A stretch of DNA of 64,000 bases from G963665005 sp963665005 (GTDB lineage Bacteria > Bacillota > Clostridia > Christensenellales > SZUA-584): the NCBI GenBank assembly GCA_963665005.2, contig CAXXTQ010000001.1:496001-560000 (forward strand). The letters are read 5' to 3'. A program made the translations under genes and the position numbers. Below, piece by piece: positions 39,190 to 48,889 of this stretch. The notes under the pieces are model-generated. The model was not told where the DNA came from. It searched no databases and saw only the letters and a list, made by a program, of their open reading frames with translations. The number at the start of each line of letters is the position of its first letter. The stretch's first letter is position 1.

Positions 39190-39870
39190 TCTGTCTGCCC
39201 TCTCTGATTTCTCAACTTTTAATAATTTTAGATATTCCTTCGGTGACATATAGCCAAGTTTTTTCTTTAATTCTCTTCACATTGTAGAAGTAATATTATA
39301 CTCAAACATTGTCGCCCGGATGATTCTTCCGTCTCGTAGTGCGTCCGGTGGATCAGCTCTTTCTTCATGGTTGCAAAGAAGCTCTCCGGCCTTCCGGCAT
39401 CACGGCTAGCGAGAAGCTTGGCGCAGCCCGTACTGATGCAACAATTCCATCACTGCCTTTGATGTATACTGGCTGCCCCTGTCGCTGTGAAAGATGCATA
39501 CTTTAGCCAACTTAGAGTCCAGACTCATCTCTGCCATATACTCGGCGCATTTCTTGCGTCCGAGGAGCTCGCCTTTTTTTTGAAGTTCTGTAATCCTGGT
39601 CCGTACGTGCCTCGGCTTTCGTCAAACTCTTCTTTAATTCTCTTCTTTAAATGCGTTTCCCCTGGTGCGGCAAGCTGCCTTCGCAAATCTCTGTTTTTCT
39701 TCTTCAAGCGTGGCGAACTTTGTCTTGTCACATCAGCGGTATATTTTCGCCGCCAGTTGTACAACAAATTTTCATGGATGCCTAAATCAATCTCTTACCG
39801 TTTTTGGATTTACATATGATAACTTGACTGCATTCTTTCTGAGCGCTCTTTCGCTCTTTCCATCTTAGCA
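39190..39870 (-). pseudogene. Decayed IS3-family element (OrfA and OrfB fragments)
   Basis: Pieces read, leftward, LYNWRRKYTADVTRQSSPRL and NRDLRRQLAAPGETHLKKRI (OrfA, 39767-39525). HSDRGSQYTSKAVMELLHQY (OrfB catalytic region, about 39490-39420) and LGYMSPKEYLKLLKVEKSE (OrfB C-terminus, about 39270-39200) follow. Stops and shifts lie between all parts, and the sequence between Asp and C-terminus is partly deleted. It separates the two-component genes from the ABC ATPase gene. Confidence 0.8.
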
Positions 39871-39917
39871 GATTGTCTAAAATTCTAACACACTCCCGTA
39901 ATTAATTTAGTATAACA

Positions 39918-41390
39918 TTAAACTGATTCATATACAATTGACTGTACCTTTTGTAATTGCATTTCATCTGCCGATATTTCTCCGCAAATCCTACCTTTAT
40001 AGAGTATAATGCATCTGTCGCATATTAAAGAAATATTTTGTAAGGTGGAGGATGCAATGATGATACTTGTACCCTGGCAGGTTAGATTATTAAACAATTC
40101 AATGATTTTTATACGGGATATTGGGTCTATGGTTTTTAATGGTTCGTCAAGAAGAAGTATGTCGGGAGAAAGAGAGATGCATTTTGCAAGCTGTACGATC
40201 TGTTGATACCCTGAGCTGAGATGGGAAATAACGGTATCGGTATTGATGGCGAAATCACAGATTAGTTGCAAAAGGGTATCCACGAAGCACCTTTCTCTTT
40301 TTTTCATTATACAGCCAAGATGGGTGATGCGGTTTAGGGAAGGTAAAGAAATATTTTCCTTTACTGAAAGGTTTTCTACAAGGTTTCTTTCCAGTTTGTT
40401 TTCATGTGTATAAGAGAAACCATGTTTTATCGCATGCATTGGTGAAGAAATAGTAATTTGAACCCCGTTCTTTTCAATATATCCGTTTTGCTTAGGTATA
40501 TAACCGAAGATAAGGTCTAAGAGCTGCGTCTTATACATACCGGAAATGTCGAATATTCCGAGTATCTCTTTCTTATATAGTGTGAAGCTGATATTGTGAA
40601 TGGCGGGATTGCTTAATCCATTTATTCGAAGGTGTACCTCAGGTGCGCTGACGGTTCGTCTTTTGTGGGGAGTAATGTCAGTCTTCATCATAACGGATAG
40701 CAAAAATTCTGGGCTGCAATCAGCTATATCGAATTCTCCGGCCGATATTCCGTCTCTAAGGACAAGCACTCTATCAGCGATCATCATAACGTCTGCTATA
40801 TTATGGGTTATGAAAATAATAGATATGTTATTTTTGTTAATCATACGAAACATTCTGAATAGAAAGTTTTTATCAATGTTTGAAGAAAATAATGAAGGCT
40901 CATCGATCAAAAGTAATTCTGTATCAGATGCCATGATGCTGGCAAGCTTGACAATGATTATTTCTTTTTTGGTCAGATCTGACATCATTACGTCCGGTGG
41001 AATAGTGGAACCCAGCAGACGAAGATAATACGCAGCTTTTTTCTCCAGCTTTTTTTTGTTTATACAGAAAAAGGGGAGCTTGGTATATAGTATGTTTTCA
41101 GCAACTGTAAGGTTATAATAAATGACATCATTTTGTCCGACAACATGGATCCACTTTTTGTATTGATTAGGGAAGTTGTTTTTCAGCGGTTTGTTGTTAT
41201 AGTAAATTTGGCCTGAATCCATCCCGATAGAACCAGCAAGAATGTTCATCATTGATGTTTTCCCAGCGCTGTTCATACCAATGACGGCAAGAGTTTCATT
41301 GGAAAAGACCTGGAAGCTAATATTATTGAGTATCTTTATTCCGTTAAAATATTTGTTTAATAATTCAACTCTGAGCCGTTCTGTTTTCAT
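39918..41390 (-). CDS. RbsA-like tandem ABC ATPase with degenerate ATP sites
   Basis: 490 residues, the usual length of sugar ABC ATPases of the RbsA/MglA type, with two nucleotide-binding domains. Domain 1 keeps Walker A (GMNSAGKTS, 38-46) and Walker B (LLLIDEPS) but its signature is LTKKE instead of LSxxQ. Domain 2 lacks a usable Walker A (GIFDISGMYKTQ) but retains LSSGYQQIVQLAK and LLLDEP. No permease accompanies it; it is leftward and upstream of a YesM/YesN pair, separated by an IS remnant. A complete transporter with its own canonical ATPase starts divergently. It may regulate or assemble with that transporter or with the sensor kinase; this is inference. Confidence 0.8.
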   Translation of the reverse strand: MKTERLRVELLNKYFNGIKILNNISFQVFSNETLAVIGMNSAGKTSMMNILAGSIGMDSGQIYYNNKPLKNNFPNQYKKWIHVVGQNDVIYYNLTVAENILYTKLPFFCINKKKLEKKAAYYLRLLGSTIPPDVMMSDLTKKEIIIVKLASIMASDTELLLIDEPSLFSSNIDKNFLFRMFRMINKNNISIIFITHNIADVMMIADRVLVLRDGISAGEFDIADCSPEFLLSVMMKTDITPHKRRTVSAPEVHLRINGLSNPAIHNISFTLYKKEILGIFDISGMYKTQLLDLIFGYIPKQNGYIEKNGVQITISSPMHAIKHGFSYTHENKLERNLVENLSVKENISLPSLNRITHLGCIMKKRERCFVDTLLQLICDFAINTDTVISHLSSGYQQIVQLAKCISLSPDILLLDEPLKTIDPISRIKIIELFNNLTCQGTSIIIASSTLQNISLICDRCIILYKGRICGEISADEMQLQKVQSIVYESV

Positions 41391-41601
41391 AATGAACTTT
41401 CCTTATTGATTTAAATAACCTAACAATATTATATAAGAACGATTCTTATTTTGTCCAATGATGAAAAGAGTAAATAATACTGATACGGAGGAGTAATTTC
41501 GGATTTAACAGTTGCTGGTGTAATAATATCCGAAAAGGTGGGGAAATTCAGTTTATTAAGATAAGTTTTGTTTACCAATTCTGAATTCTATCACATTGTA
41601 A

Positions 41602-41638
41602 TTAAGAACATTTATATATAAAATTAATATGTTCTTAA
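41602..41638. promoter_or_regulatory. Perfect inverted repeat, candidate activator site
   Basis: TTAAGAACAT (41602-41611) and ATGTTCTTAA (41629-41638) are separated by 17 nt in the divergent control region. This is about 50-85 nt upstream of the predicted -35 of the binding-protein gene, a position typical of AraC-type activator sites. Confidence 0.55.
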
Positions 41639-41685
41639 AAGATTGTATTGAATATAAAATTTTGCACAGAAATGATGAAATTTTT

Positions 41686-41715
41686 TTGTAATGAATATAT
41701 TTCAAGGCTTATAAT
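41686..41715 (+). promoter_or_regulatory. Promoter of the sugar-transport operon
   Basis: TTGTAA (41686-41691), 18-nt spacer, TATAAT (41710-41715). Leader of about 90 nt. The weak -35 fits an activator-dependent promoter. The remaining 41391-41812 holds no gene. Confidence 0.6.
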
Positions 41716-41812
41716 GATTGGCCGAAAAGGTAAAAAGTCTGTTGATACATTATGTTTGTTGTATTTACGGTTGGAACCTGGGCCATAAAAATAAAATATA
41801 GGAGGAATAATT

Positions 41813-42973
41813 TTGAAAAAAGTTGTATTGTTAATGTTGGCATGTTTGATGATTGGTGTCGTAGCCTTAGGTGGATGCTCGTCATCAAAGGTGGAGGATG
41901 TCGATGAAGCTCCCGAGACGGTGTCTGCGGCGGACGAGCCGGAAGTCGAGGAAGCGGAAGAGACCGCCTCGCTTGAGAGAGACCTTATTGCGGATTATGC
42001 CAAGATAACATCCGATGAAAAGTTGCACATTGATCCCGATGAATTTGTGATTGGTGAGGGTGCAGATCAGTTGACTATTGGAATTGCGATGGGTACAATT
42101 GGCTCAAGTTTCTTTAAGAACCTTGCTGATGCGGCAAAGCGTGTTGTGGAAGAGAACGGAGGAATCGCGCTTGTATCAGATGCAGGGACTTCCTTTGAGA
42201 CTCAGGTCAATCAGATTGAAGATTTTATTACCCAGGGCGTTGATGGAATAATCATCGATCCGTGTGACCCGGTTGCGTCCGTTGAGAGTGCTCTTGATAA
42301 GGCGGCCGAGGCGGGTATTCCCGTTGTTTCTGCAGACAGCTCTCTTTCGTTGGATTATACGAATTGTTTGGGTAACTATTGCAGCGATAACTATGCTATC
42401 GGTAAACAAGTTGGGGTATACACTGCGCAACGTCTTATCGAAAAAAATGGTTCTGTTACAGGCACGGTTGCAGTGCTGGATGGTGTCGAGGGCATTATAC
42501 CAGCGGTGGCGCGCTATGATGGCTTTTGGGATGCGATAGAGGAAGCTGATCCCGATCACACGCTCGAAGAGGTTTGCCATCTATATGGTGGTTCTTGGAC
42601 GGAGGAAGCTGGTATCCAAACTGCCGGAGATGCTCTTGTTGCGAATCCGGATGTTGACGTTATATTTGGAATTGCCGATCCTTTTGTAGTTGCTGCTACT
42701 GCGGAACTGGAGAGAATAGGAAAGCTGGACAGCGGTGTGTTCCTAGTGGCTTGCGATGGAGCAAAATCTGCGCTGAAGCTCATTAATGATGGCGGTGCTG
42801 TGGAGGCTGTTGGTATGAACCATCCCATTTGGCAGGGCGAGGGCGCTGCGAGTCTGATGCTTTCTTACCTTACGACAGGATATTTACCCGAAAGTCGTAC
42901 GATAGCCCCGATTCCAGTGGCTGCTACGCCAGAGAACATAAGCGAGATTTACGATCCTAATAGCTCGTTCTAA
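41813..42973 (+). CDS. Ribose-type sugar ABC transporter substrate-binding lipoprotein
   Basis: 386 residues from TTG, with GGAGGA seven bases upstream. Lipobox ALGGC (lipidated Cys22), an acidic linker, then a periplasmic-binding-protein fold of the type I (RbsB) class. Its family blocks are GTIGSSFFKNLADAAKRVVE, GVDGIIIDPCDP, AGIPVVSADSS and IFGIADPFVVAATAELERIG. It binds a sugar or polyol outside the membrane and delivers it to the permease encoded downstream. First gene of an operon; a stem-loop follows its stop. The exact ligand is unknown; downstream genes suggest a rare ketose or polyol. Confidence 0.93.
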   Translation: MKKVVLLMLACLMIGVVALGGCSSSKVEDVDEAPETVSAADEPEVEEAEETASLERDLIADYAKITSDEKLHIDPDEFVIGEGADQLTIGIAMGTIGSSFFKNLADAAKRVVEENGGIALVSDAGTSFETQVNQIEDFITQGVDGIIIDPCDPVASVESALDKAAEAGIPVVSADSSLSLDYTNCLGNYCSDNYAIGKQVGVYTAQRLIEKNGSVTGTVAVLDGVEGIIPAVARYDGFWDAIEEADPDHTLEEVCHLYGGSWTEEAGIQTAGDALVANPDVDVIFGIADPFVVAATAELERIGKLDSGVFLVACDGAKSALKLINDGGAVEAVGMNHPIWQGEGAASLMLSYLTTGYLPESRTIAPIPVAATPENISEIYDPNSSF

Positions 42974-43007
42974 CAGAGATTTGAAAGGATTATATTAATA
43001 ACTTGCG

Positions 43008-43039
43008 GCCGTTGGGATTATTCAGTTAATCCCAGCGGC
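43008..43039 (+). other. Intercistronic stem-loop between binding-protein and ATPase genes
   Basis: GCCGTTGGGATTA / TAATCCCAGCGGC, a 13-bp stem with one G-U pair and a 6-nt loop. There is no T run, and the ATPase ribosome binding site follows at once. It fits an mRNA-stabilising or partial-attenuation hairpin that raises binding-protein output over membrane components. Confidence 0.65.
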
Positions 43040-43057
43040 TGAAAGGAAGTTGACAAA

Positions 43058-44566
43058 ATGGAATATTCAATAAAAATTAAAGGATTGAATAAAAGTTTCG
43101 GTAATGTGTGTGCTATTAAGAATGTCGATATGGAAGTGTATAAGGGCGAATCGATAGCTATTGCCGGGGAAAACGGCGCCGGTAAAAGTACGCTGGTAAA
43201 GATATTAACAGGTGTTTATTCAGTGGACAGTGGACAAATATTTATAAATGGCAAAGAGGTCAATATAAAAAATACTGTTGAGGCGATGAGACTGGGTATA
43301 AGTCAGGTTTATCAAAGATGTGAGATAGTACCAGAGCTGTCCATTGCTGAGAATATGTTTCTTGGCGAAAAAGATTTTACAAATAGAGGGATTGTTGACT
43401 GGAAGGACTGGTATGATAAAGCAGACGCAATTCTTAAAAAAAATAATATCACTTATTTTGATTCAAGTATGCCGATGAAAGAATTAAGTGTCGCTGATAG
43501 GCATCTTATATCCATTATTAAGATACTACAGAGAGACGCTAATATTGTTATTTTCGATGAGCCCACAGCTGTGCTTTCAGGTGAAGAGGTAAAAATACTC
43601 TTTAATATAATTAACATGTTGAAAAAAGAAAAAAAGACTATCATATATATTTCTCATCGTCTTGAAGAAATATTTGAAATAGTTGATAGAGTGTTTGTTA
43701 TGCGTGACGGTGAAATGGTAACCCATCTGAAAAATGACAATATAAAGAGTGAAGACGTTATTATGTACATGCTGGGGCGAGGACTTAAAAAAATGTTTCC
43801 AGATAAGGTTGTTTCAGAGCGAAAAGACGAGCCTGCGTTGGAGCTGAAAAATATAACGACTCCGGATGTAAAAAATATCTCACTCAAGCTCTACAAAGGA
43901 GAGATACTTGGTCTTTCCGGTCTTGTAGGTAGCGGAAGAACAGAACTTGCAAAAGCAATATTCGGTTTGGAAAAGAAGATGAGTGGTAGCATATTGGTCG
44001 ATGGTAAGGAAGTAAGTATAAGCTGCCCGAAAGATGCGATAAACGCGGGTTTTTTTCTTGCACCTGAGGACAGGAAAGGCGAAGGTTTGGTGCTTACACG
44101 CTCTATTAAAGAAAACATTACAATGCCTGCAATGGATGAAGTATCAAAGTGTGGTGTGTTTAAAAAGAAGAAAGAAAATACAATTGCTCAGAATCTGAAA
44201 GATGAACTTGCAATAAAAGCACCGGGCATATATACGATTACAGGAAATCTAAGTGGTGGCAATCAGCAAAAGGTGGTTCTTGCAAAAGCACTGATGGTCA
44301 ATCCAAAGGTTATGATACTGGATGAATCGACACAAGGGATAGACGTTGGAGCGAAGCATGAGTTATATATGTTGATCAACAGGCTTTCTAAGGAACAGGG
44401 AATGGCTGTATTGTTTATTTCATCTGAAATGGAAGAAATAATCGGTTTATGTAGCCGCGTGGTGGTTATGAAAAATGGTGAGGTGAGCGGCGAACTTAAG
44501 GGCGAGGATGTAAATGATAAAGAAAAAATACTAGGGTTGATGTACAAGGGGAAAAAGAATGAATAA
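43058..44566 (+). CDS. Sugar ABC transporter ATP-binding protein (RbsA/MglA type)
   Basis: 502 residues with two nucleotide-binding domains. Domain 1 has Walker A GENGAGKSTL (37-46) and Walker B IVIFDEPTA. Domain 2 has the family-typical GLVGSGRTEL in place of Walker A, LSGGNQQKVVLAKAL and VMILDESTQG. This asymmetric pattern is normal for the family, in contrast to the degenerate relative at 39918. It energises import through the permease whose gene overlaps its 3' end by 8 nt. AAAGGAAG precedes the ATG. Cytosolic, membrane-associated. Confidence 0.95.
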   Translation: MEYSIKIKGLNKSFGNVCAIKNVDMEVYKGESIAIAGENGAGKSTLVKILTGVYSVDSGQIFINGKEVNIKNTVEAMRLGISQVYQRCEIVPELSIAENMFLGEKDFTNRGIVDWKDWYDKADAILKKNNITYFDSSMPMKELSVADRHLISIIKILQRDANIVIFDEPTAVLSGEEVKILFNIINMLKKEKKTIIYISHRLEEIFEIVDRVFVMRDGEMVTHLKNDNIKSEDVIMYMLGRGLKKMFPDKVVSERKDEPALELKNITTPDVKNISLKLYKGEILGLSGLVGSGRTELAKAIFGLEKKMSGSILVDGKEVSISCPKDAINAGFFLAPEDRKGEGLVLTRSIKENITMPAMDEVSKCGVFKKKKENTIAQNLKDELAIKAPGIYTITGNLSGGNQQKVVLAKALMVNPKVMILDESTQGIDVGAKHELYMLINRLSKEQGMAVLFISSEMEEIIGLCSRVVVMKNGEVSGELKGEDVNDKEKILGLMYKGKKNE

Positions 44567-45572
44567 TAGCGATGTAAAAAAGAAAGGTTTTGGAGCTAGT
44601 TTAGGGAAGTACTTCAAGCAAAGAGCGATACCACTAATAGTGCTTATAGTGATTATATTCATAGCTGCATCTTTAAAAGAAGTATTTTTGTCTATTGCGA
44701 ACATTGAGAACCTGCTTGTTCAAGTCACGGTGAACATGATAGTAAGCATGGGTGCTCTCTGCGTTATTCTTACTGGTGGGATAGACTTATCCGTTGGTTC
44801 TATCGTTGGTGTGTGTGGAGTGTTAGTTGCTGGATTTATCGTGTACATGAATTTCTGGCTTGCAATACTGATTACTTTGGTTATAGGGATTATGCTAGGA
44901 ATGGTGAATGGTTTATTGGTGGCAAAATTCAGAGTAGCCCCATTTGTAGCAACATTGGGCATGCTGAGCTTTGCCAGAGGACTAGCGTATTGGTATACGA
45001 ATGCAACGCCAGTGATTTTGTCAATGTATGAAGATACGCAGAGTCTTAAGGTTTTTTATGATCTTGGCGCGGGACGTTTGTTTAATGTGATACCCATACC
45101 GGCTCTGATTTGGATTACTATATGTGTCTTAACATTTTTCATATTGCAATATACAAAAATAGGTCGTATCTTTTATTCAATTGGTGGTAATGAAGAAGCT
45201 GTCAAATTGAGCGGTATAAGGGCTGATAGATATAAAGTGTTTGCCTATGTGCTTACTGGTTTCTTTTCGGCTCTTGCCGGTATACTGCTCACCTCGCGAC
45301 TGCGTGTGGGAGCGCCACTTAGCGGTGAAGGACAAGAGTTGGATTCTATAGCGGCAGTTGTTATTGGAGGCGCTAGTCTTTCAGGGGGTATCGGTACGGT
45401 AAGTGGTACGATAATAGGTGCGCTTGTATTGGCGATTATTGCGAACATACTGAATTTACTTAACGTTTCGGCATATCCGCAGATGATGCTCAAAGGTGTC
45501 ATAATCGTTGGAGCAGTAATCGCGTCTACTCGTAAGAAGCGGGGCAAAAAAACAAGTAGTGCAAAACAATGA
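44559..45572 (+). CDS. Sugar ABC transporter permease (RbsC type)
   Basis: 337 residues with about nine or ten membrane spans. The branched-chain-type permease signature appears as CVILTGGIDLSVGSIVGVCG near residue 70 and in ELDSIAAVVIGGASLSGGIG near 270. It forms the membrane channel for the sugar delivered by the binding protein at 41813. The start overlaps the ATPase gene by 8 nt; a dehydrogenase gene follows with 15 nt between. Only one permease gene is present, so a homodimer is expected, as for RbsC. Confidence 0.94.
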   Translation: MNNSDVKKKGFGASLGKYFKQRAIPLIVLIVIIFIAASLKEVFLSIANIENLLVQVTVNMIVSMGALCVILTGGIDLSVGSIVGVCGVLVAGFIVYMNFWLAILITLVIGIMLGMVNGLLVAKFRVAPFVATLGMLSFARGLAYWYTNATPVILSMYEDTQSLKVFYDLGAGRLFNVIPIPALIWITICVLTFFILQYTKIGRIFYSIGGNEEAVKLSGIRADRYKVFAYVLTGFFSALAGILLTSRLRVGAPLSGEGQELDSIAAVVIGGASLSGGIGTVSGTIIGALVLAIIANILNLLNVSAYPQMMLKGVIIVGAVIASTRKKRGKKTSSAKQ

Positions 45573-45587
45573 CTGGAGGAATTGACT

Positions 45588-46586
45588 ATGAAGGCAGTTG
45601 TTATAAATGCTGTAAATAATATATGTGTAGAAGAGGTACCATACCCTATACCAAAGGCGAATGAAGTTTTGATAAAGGTGTTTTCTGCAGGGATTTGCGG
45701 AACAGATCCGCATATTCTTAAGGGAGAATTTCCTGCGGATTATCCAATTATCGCAGGGCATGAGTTTTCTGGGATCGTTCAGGAAGTAGGAGCAGATGTA
45801 ACGGACTGGAAGACTGGTGATAAAGTTGCGGTTGATCCTACTTTGAATTGTGGGAAGTGCGAGGCCTGTCTGAATGGACAGATGAATATGTGTCTCAATA
45901 TGAAAATAGTCGGGGTTACAACTAATGGAGGTTTTGCCGAATATGCAGCTGTACCAGCACGGACGCTTTATCGAATTCCTGAGCATGTTTCTTTCGATGA
46001 CGCAGCATTTATCGAGCCGCTGTCCTGTACCATTTATGGAATGAATCGCTTACAAGCGAAAATGGGTGATAGTGTTTTAATAACTGGCGCGGGGCCAATG
46101 GGTCTGCTGAATCTCAAAGCTATAAAGGCATGTGGTGCATCTAAAGTGGTGTGTATGGATAAATCGGAGCATAGGCTAGAGACTGCTAAAACGCTCGGAG
46201 CGGACAAAGTATTCTCGAGCTTTGAGGATATGCACGAATATTTGCATTTTTTTGATATTGTGATAGAAGCAACGGGAAATCCGAGAGTGATTGAGAAGAT
46301 ATTTGATTATGCCGGTAAACGCGCAAAAATACTTCAGTTTGGGTGCGCTGCTCAGGATGCAAAGATTCATATTAATCCTTTTGATATATATAACAATGAT
46401 TGGAAATATATCGGTTCGAGGGCGATCAATTATACCTTTGAACAAGCTTTGAAGCTGATAAGCAGTGACGTGATAAATGGTAACGGCATAATAAACGACT
46501 TTATAAATCTGGATCAAGTCCCAAATTATTTGAGAGGGGAAATGCCCTTAAGATCTCTGAAGGTGATGGTTCACCCGTGGGAATAA
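45588..46586 (+). CDS. Zinc-dependent sugar/polyol dehydrogenase (MDR family)
   Basis: 332 residues from the ATG at 45588, which has GGAGGA eight bases upstream; a TTG two codons earlier is unlikely. Catalytic zinc ligands are Cys37 (GICGTD), His58 and Glu59 (AGHEF). Structural zinc cysteines are 88, 91, 94 and 102. The NAD(P)-binding motif is GAGPMGLL. This is the sorbitol/threonine dehydrogenase branch of medium-chain dehydrogenases. It likely oxidises an imported polyol or sugar to a keto compound for the epimerase; substrate is inferred from the operon only. Fourth gene of the operon. Confidence 0.9.
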   Translation: MKAVVINAVNNICVEEVPYPIPKANEVLIKVFSAGICGTDPHILKGEFPADYPIIAGHEFSGIVQEVGADVTDWKTGDKVAVDPTLNCGKCEACLNGQMNMCLNMKIVGVTTNGGFAEYAAVPARTLYRIPEHVSFDDAAFIEPLSCTIYGMNRLQAKMGDSVLITGAGPMGLLNLKAIKACGASKVVCMDKSEHRLETAKTLGADKVFSSFEDMHEYLHFFDIVIEATGNPRVIEKIFDYAGKRAKILQFGCAAQDAKIHINPFDIYNNDWKYIGSRAINYTFEQALKLISSDVINGNGIINDFINLDQVPNYLRGEMPLRSLKVMVHPWE

Positions 46587-46777
46587 TCGTATCAGAATAA
46601 TAATGAAATTGATTAGAGTGCGGTAGAATAACAAAATATGGAACGATATTTAACTATCAAGATTAAGATGGATACAAATAATTGTTGTACAAAAACATTG
46701 TATCAAAGAAGCTTAGAGGGTTTCCATTTTTAGTTGCTTTACAAAACGTAAAATGTAAATGAAGGAGAAATAAAGAA

Positions 46778-47647
46778 ATGATGAAAATAGGTATACGTGA
46801 GTCTTATACATGCAAGGACTTTGAGATGGATTATTTTGAACTGATTAAACGGGTAGGAGCGCTGGGATATGATGCAGTAGAGCTCAATCCTAACACTGTT
46901 ATGAAACTTACCAAAGATAAAAGGCAGGACCTGAAGAAACTGGCCGCTGATAACAACCTGTTGTTGACATTCTCTTTCGGACTATCGCCCGAAACGGACG
47001 TTTCATCTCTTGACGAGGGAGTAAGAAATAATGGAGTTAAACATATGAAGGAAATATTGGGAATTGTCCATGAAATGGGCGGCGATACGATCGGAGGTTG
47101 TATTTACTCGTATTGGCCATATAATTATCAGTCCGGCTCACATGATAGAGAAAGGTTGATGGATGCATCAGTTAAATCCGTAAAAGAGATTATAAAAGTA
47201 GCCGAGGATTTTGGAATCGATTATGCCATAGAGATTCTCAACCGTTTCGAACAAATAATAATGAATACTGCTGAAGAGGCTGTGGCTTATCTCAAGAGGA
47301 TTGATAGCCCGCGTGCAAAATTAAACCTCGATACGTTCCATATGAATATCGAAGAGGATTCAATTGAGGGCGCACTGCTTACGGCGAAAGATTATCTTGT
47401 TGATCTCCATGTGAACGAGAACAACCGTAAGTTTCCTGGAATGGGAACAATGAACTGGAAGAGCTATATAGATGTGTTAAAGTCATATGATTACGACAAG
47501 TATATTGTCCTAGAACCTTTCATGTTGGCTGGTGGTGCCGTATCTGAGTGCGTATACCTTTGGAGAGATCTTACCAATAACGCTAATGAAACCGAGATTG
47601 ATGCTATGGCCAAAAGATCGCTCGAATATCTCCGTGGGCTTATGTGA
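46778..47647 (+). CDS. D-tagatose/D-psicose 3-epimerase-type sugar isomerase
   Basis: 289 residues, the usual family size. The TIM-barrel metal site is visible as Glu in YAIEILNRFE, Asp in LNLDTFHMNIEED, His in VDLHVNENNR and Glu in YIVLEPFM. These blocks are those of D-tagatose 3-epimerase and D-psicose (allulose) 3-epimerase. It would interconvert C3-epimeric ketoses with Mn or Co. GGAG lies nine bases before the first ATG. A second, frameshifted family member sits at 50418 and a tail fragment at 48890. Exact substrate unproven. Confidence 0.88.
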   Translation: MMKIGIRESYTCKDFEMDYFELIKRVGALGYDAVELNPNTVMKLTKDKRQDLKKLAADNNLLLTFSFGLSPETDVSSLDEGVRNNGVKHMKEILGIVHEMGGDTIGGCIYSYWPYNYQSGSHDRERLMDASVKSVKEIIKVAEDFGIDYAIEILNRFEQIIMNTAEEAVAYLKRIDSPRAKLNLDTFHMNIEEDSIEGALLTAKDYLVDLHVNENNRKFPGMGTMNWKSYIDVLKSYDYDKYIVLEPFMLAGGAVSECVYLWRDLTNNANETEIDAMAKRSLEYLRGLM

Positions 47648-47789
47648 TAACAAGATATAGAGGTTATAGGTAAATAAGAGATCGTTTGGCAAAGGAAATA
47701 TTAATTCTTAAAGACGGAACACTTGCATGCATTGTACAGTTGGACGTAAGCGCTGTGTTCCGGAATTCACCGTAAGGAGAGGTAAAATA

Positions 47790-48854
47790 GTGAAAGATAA
47801 GATGAAGGCCCTTGTTATATATGCTCCACATGATTACAGGATAGAGGAGGTTGATATACCCAAGGTTGGACCGGGTGAACTAATGATGAAGGTAAGTGCA
47901 TGTGGTATATGCGCGGGGGATATCAAAGCATTTCACGGAGGAAAACGTATATGGGGGCAGACGCCGCAGACCAGGTTTATCGAAGCGCCTGTTGTGAGTG
48001 GTCATGAATTCTTCGGCAATGTAGTAGAAGTCGGAGAGGGAGTTACGGATGTCGCTGTGGGAGATATGATCATTACAGAGCAGATAGTGCCATGTAACGA
48101 ATGTAAGTATTGCAGGGAAGGTAAATACTGGATGTGCAAGCGGCACTATGTGACGGGCTTCAAGCAGGATACACCTGGCGGATATGCGGAATACTGCAAG
48201 ATCAACAAAAACGGCATAAAACATAAACTTCCTAAAGATACTTCTGTGGAGATCGGAGCAGTGATAGAGCCATATGCGTGCGCGATGCACGCCGTTGAAC
48301 GCGGTAATATCAAGCATACGGATGTAGTAGTAGTAAGCGGCCTAGGCTGTATAGGGCTGGGTATGGTAACTATATCAAAGCGCCTGTCTCCAAAGCTGTT
48401 AATAGGTATTGACCTGAAGCAGCATAGACTTGATAAGGCTATGGAGTTCGGTGCTGACTACGTTTTTAATCCTATGGAGTGTGACGTAGACAAGGAGATA
48501 AAGAAATTAACTGACGGTTATGGCTGTAATGTATATATAGAGGCTTCCGGAACAGAAAAAAGCGTTGAGCAGGGCCTGAATGCAATAGCTAATTTTGGTA
48601 CATTCGTTCAATTCGGAGTGTTTGCTGACTTAATCAAAGCGGATTGGAACATAATTGGTGATACAAAAGAGATAAATATACACGGTTCTCATTTGAGCGC
48701 TCATTGTTATAAGGCGGTCATAGAAGGAATACTCGACGGCTCAATAAAAACTAACGGTGTCATCAGTCATATTTTCAATCTCGAAGACTGGCAAAAAGCT
48801 TTTGAGACAGCGGAGAAGAATGATATGGCGATAAAAGTTGCGCTGATGCCATGA
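47790..48854 (+). CDS. Second zinc-dependent dehydrogenase (MDR family)
   Basis: 354 residues from GTG at 47790, with GGAGAGG seven bases upstream; the frame is open back to 47727 but without a binding site. Zinc residues are Cys41 (CGICAGD), His72-Glu73 (SGHEF) and structural cysteines 102, 105, 108 and 116. The nucleotide-binding turn is SGLGCIGLG. An extended loop (HGGKRIWGQTPQTRF) between the first Cys and GHE differs from the first dehydrogenase, so the two probably act on different substrates. It is likely a polyol or sugar-acid dehydrogenase of the same pathway. Confidence 0.9.
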   Translation: MKDKMKALVIYAPHDYRIEEVDIPKVGPGELMMKVSACGICAGDIKAFHGGKRIWGQTPQTRFIEAPVVSGHEFFGNVVEVGEGVTDVAVGDMIITEQIVPCNECKYCREGKYWMCKRHYVTGFKQDTPGGYAEYCKINKNGIKHKLPKDTSVEIGAVIEPYACAMHAVERGNIKHTDVVVVSGLGCIGLGMVTISKRLSPKLLIGIDLKQHRLDKAMEFGADYVFNPMECDVDKEIKKLTDGYGCNVYIEASGTEKSVEQGLNAIANFGTFVQFGVFADLIKADWNIIGDTKEINIHGSHLSAHCYKAVIEGILDGSIKTNGVISHIFNLEDWQKAFETAEKNDMAIKVALMP

Positions 48855-48889
48855 TCTTAGGAATGTTATATATTGCAGAATAATGAGTA

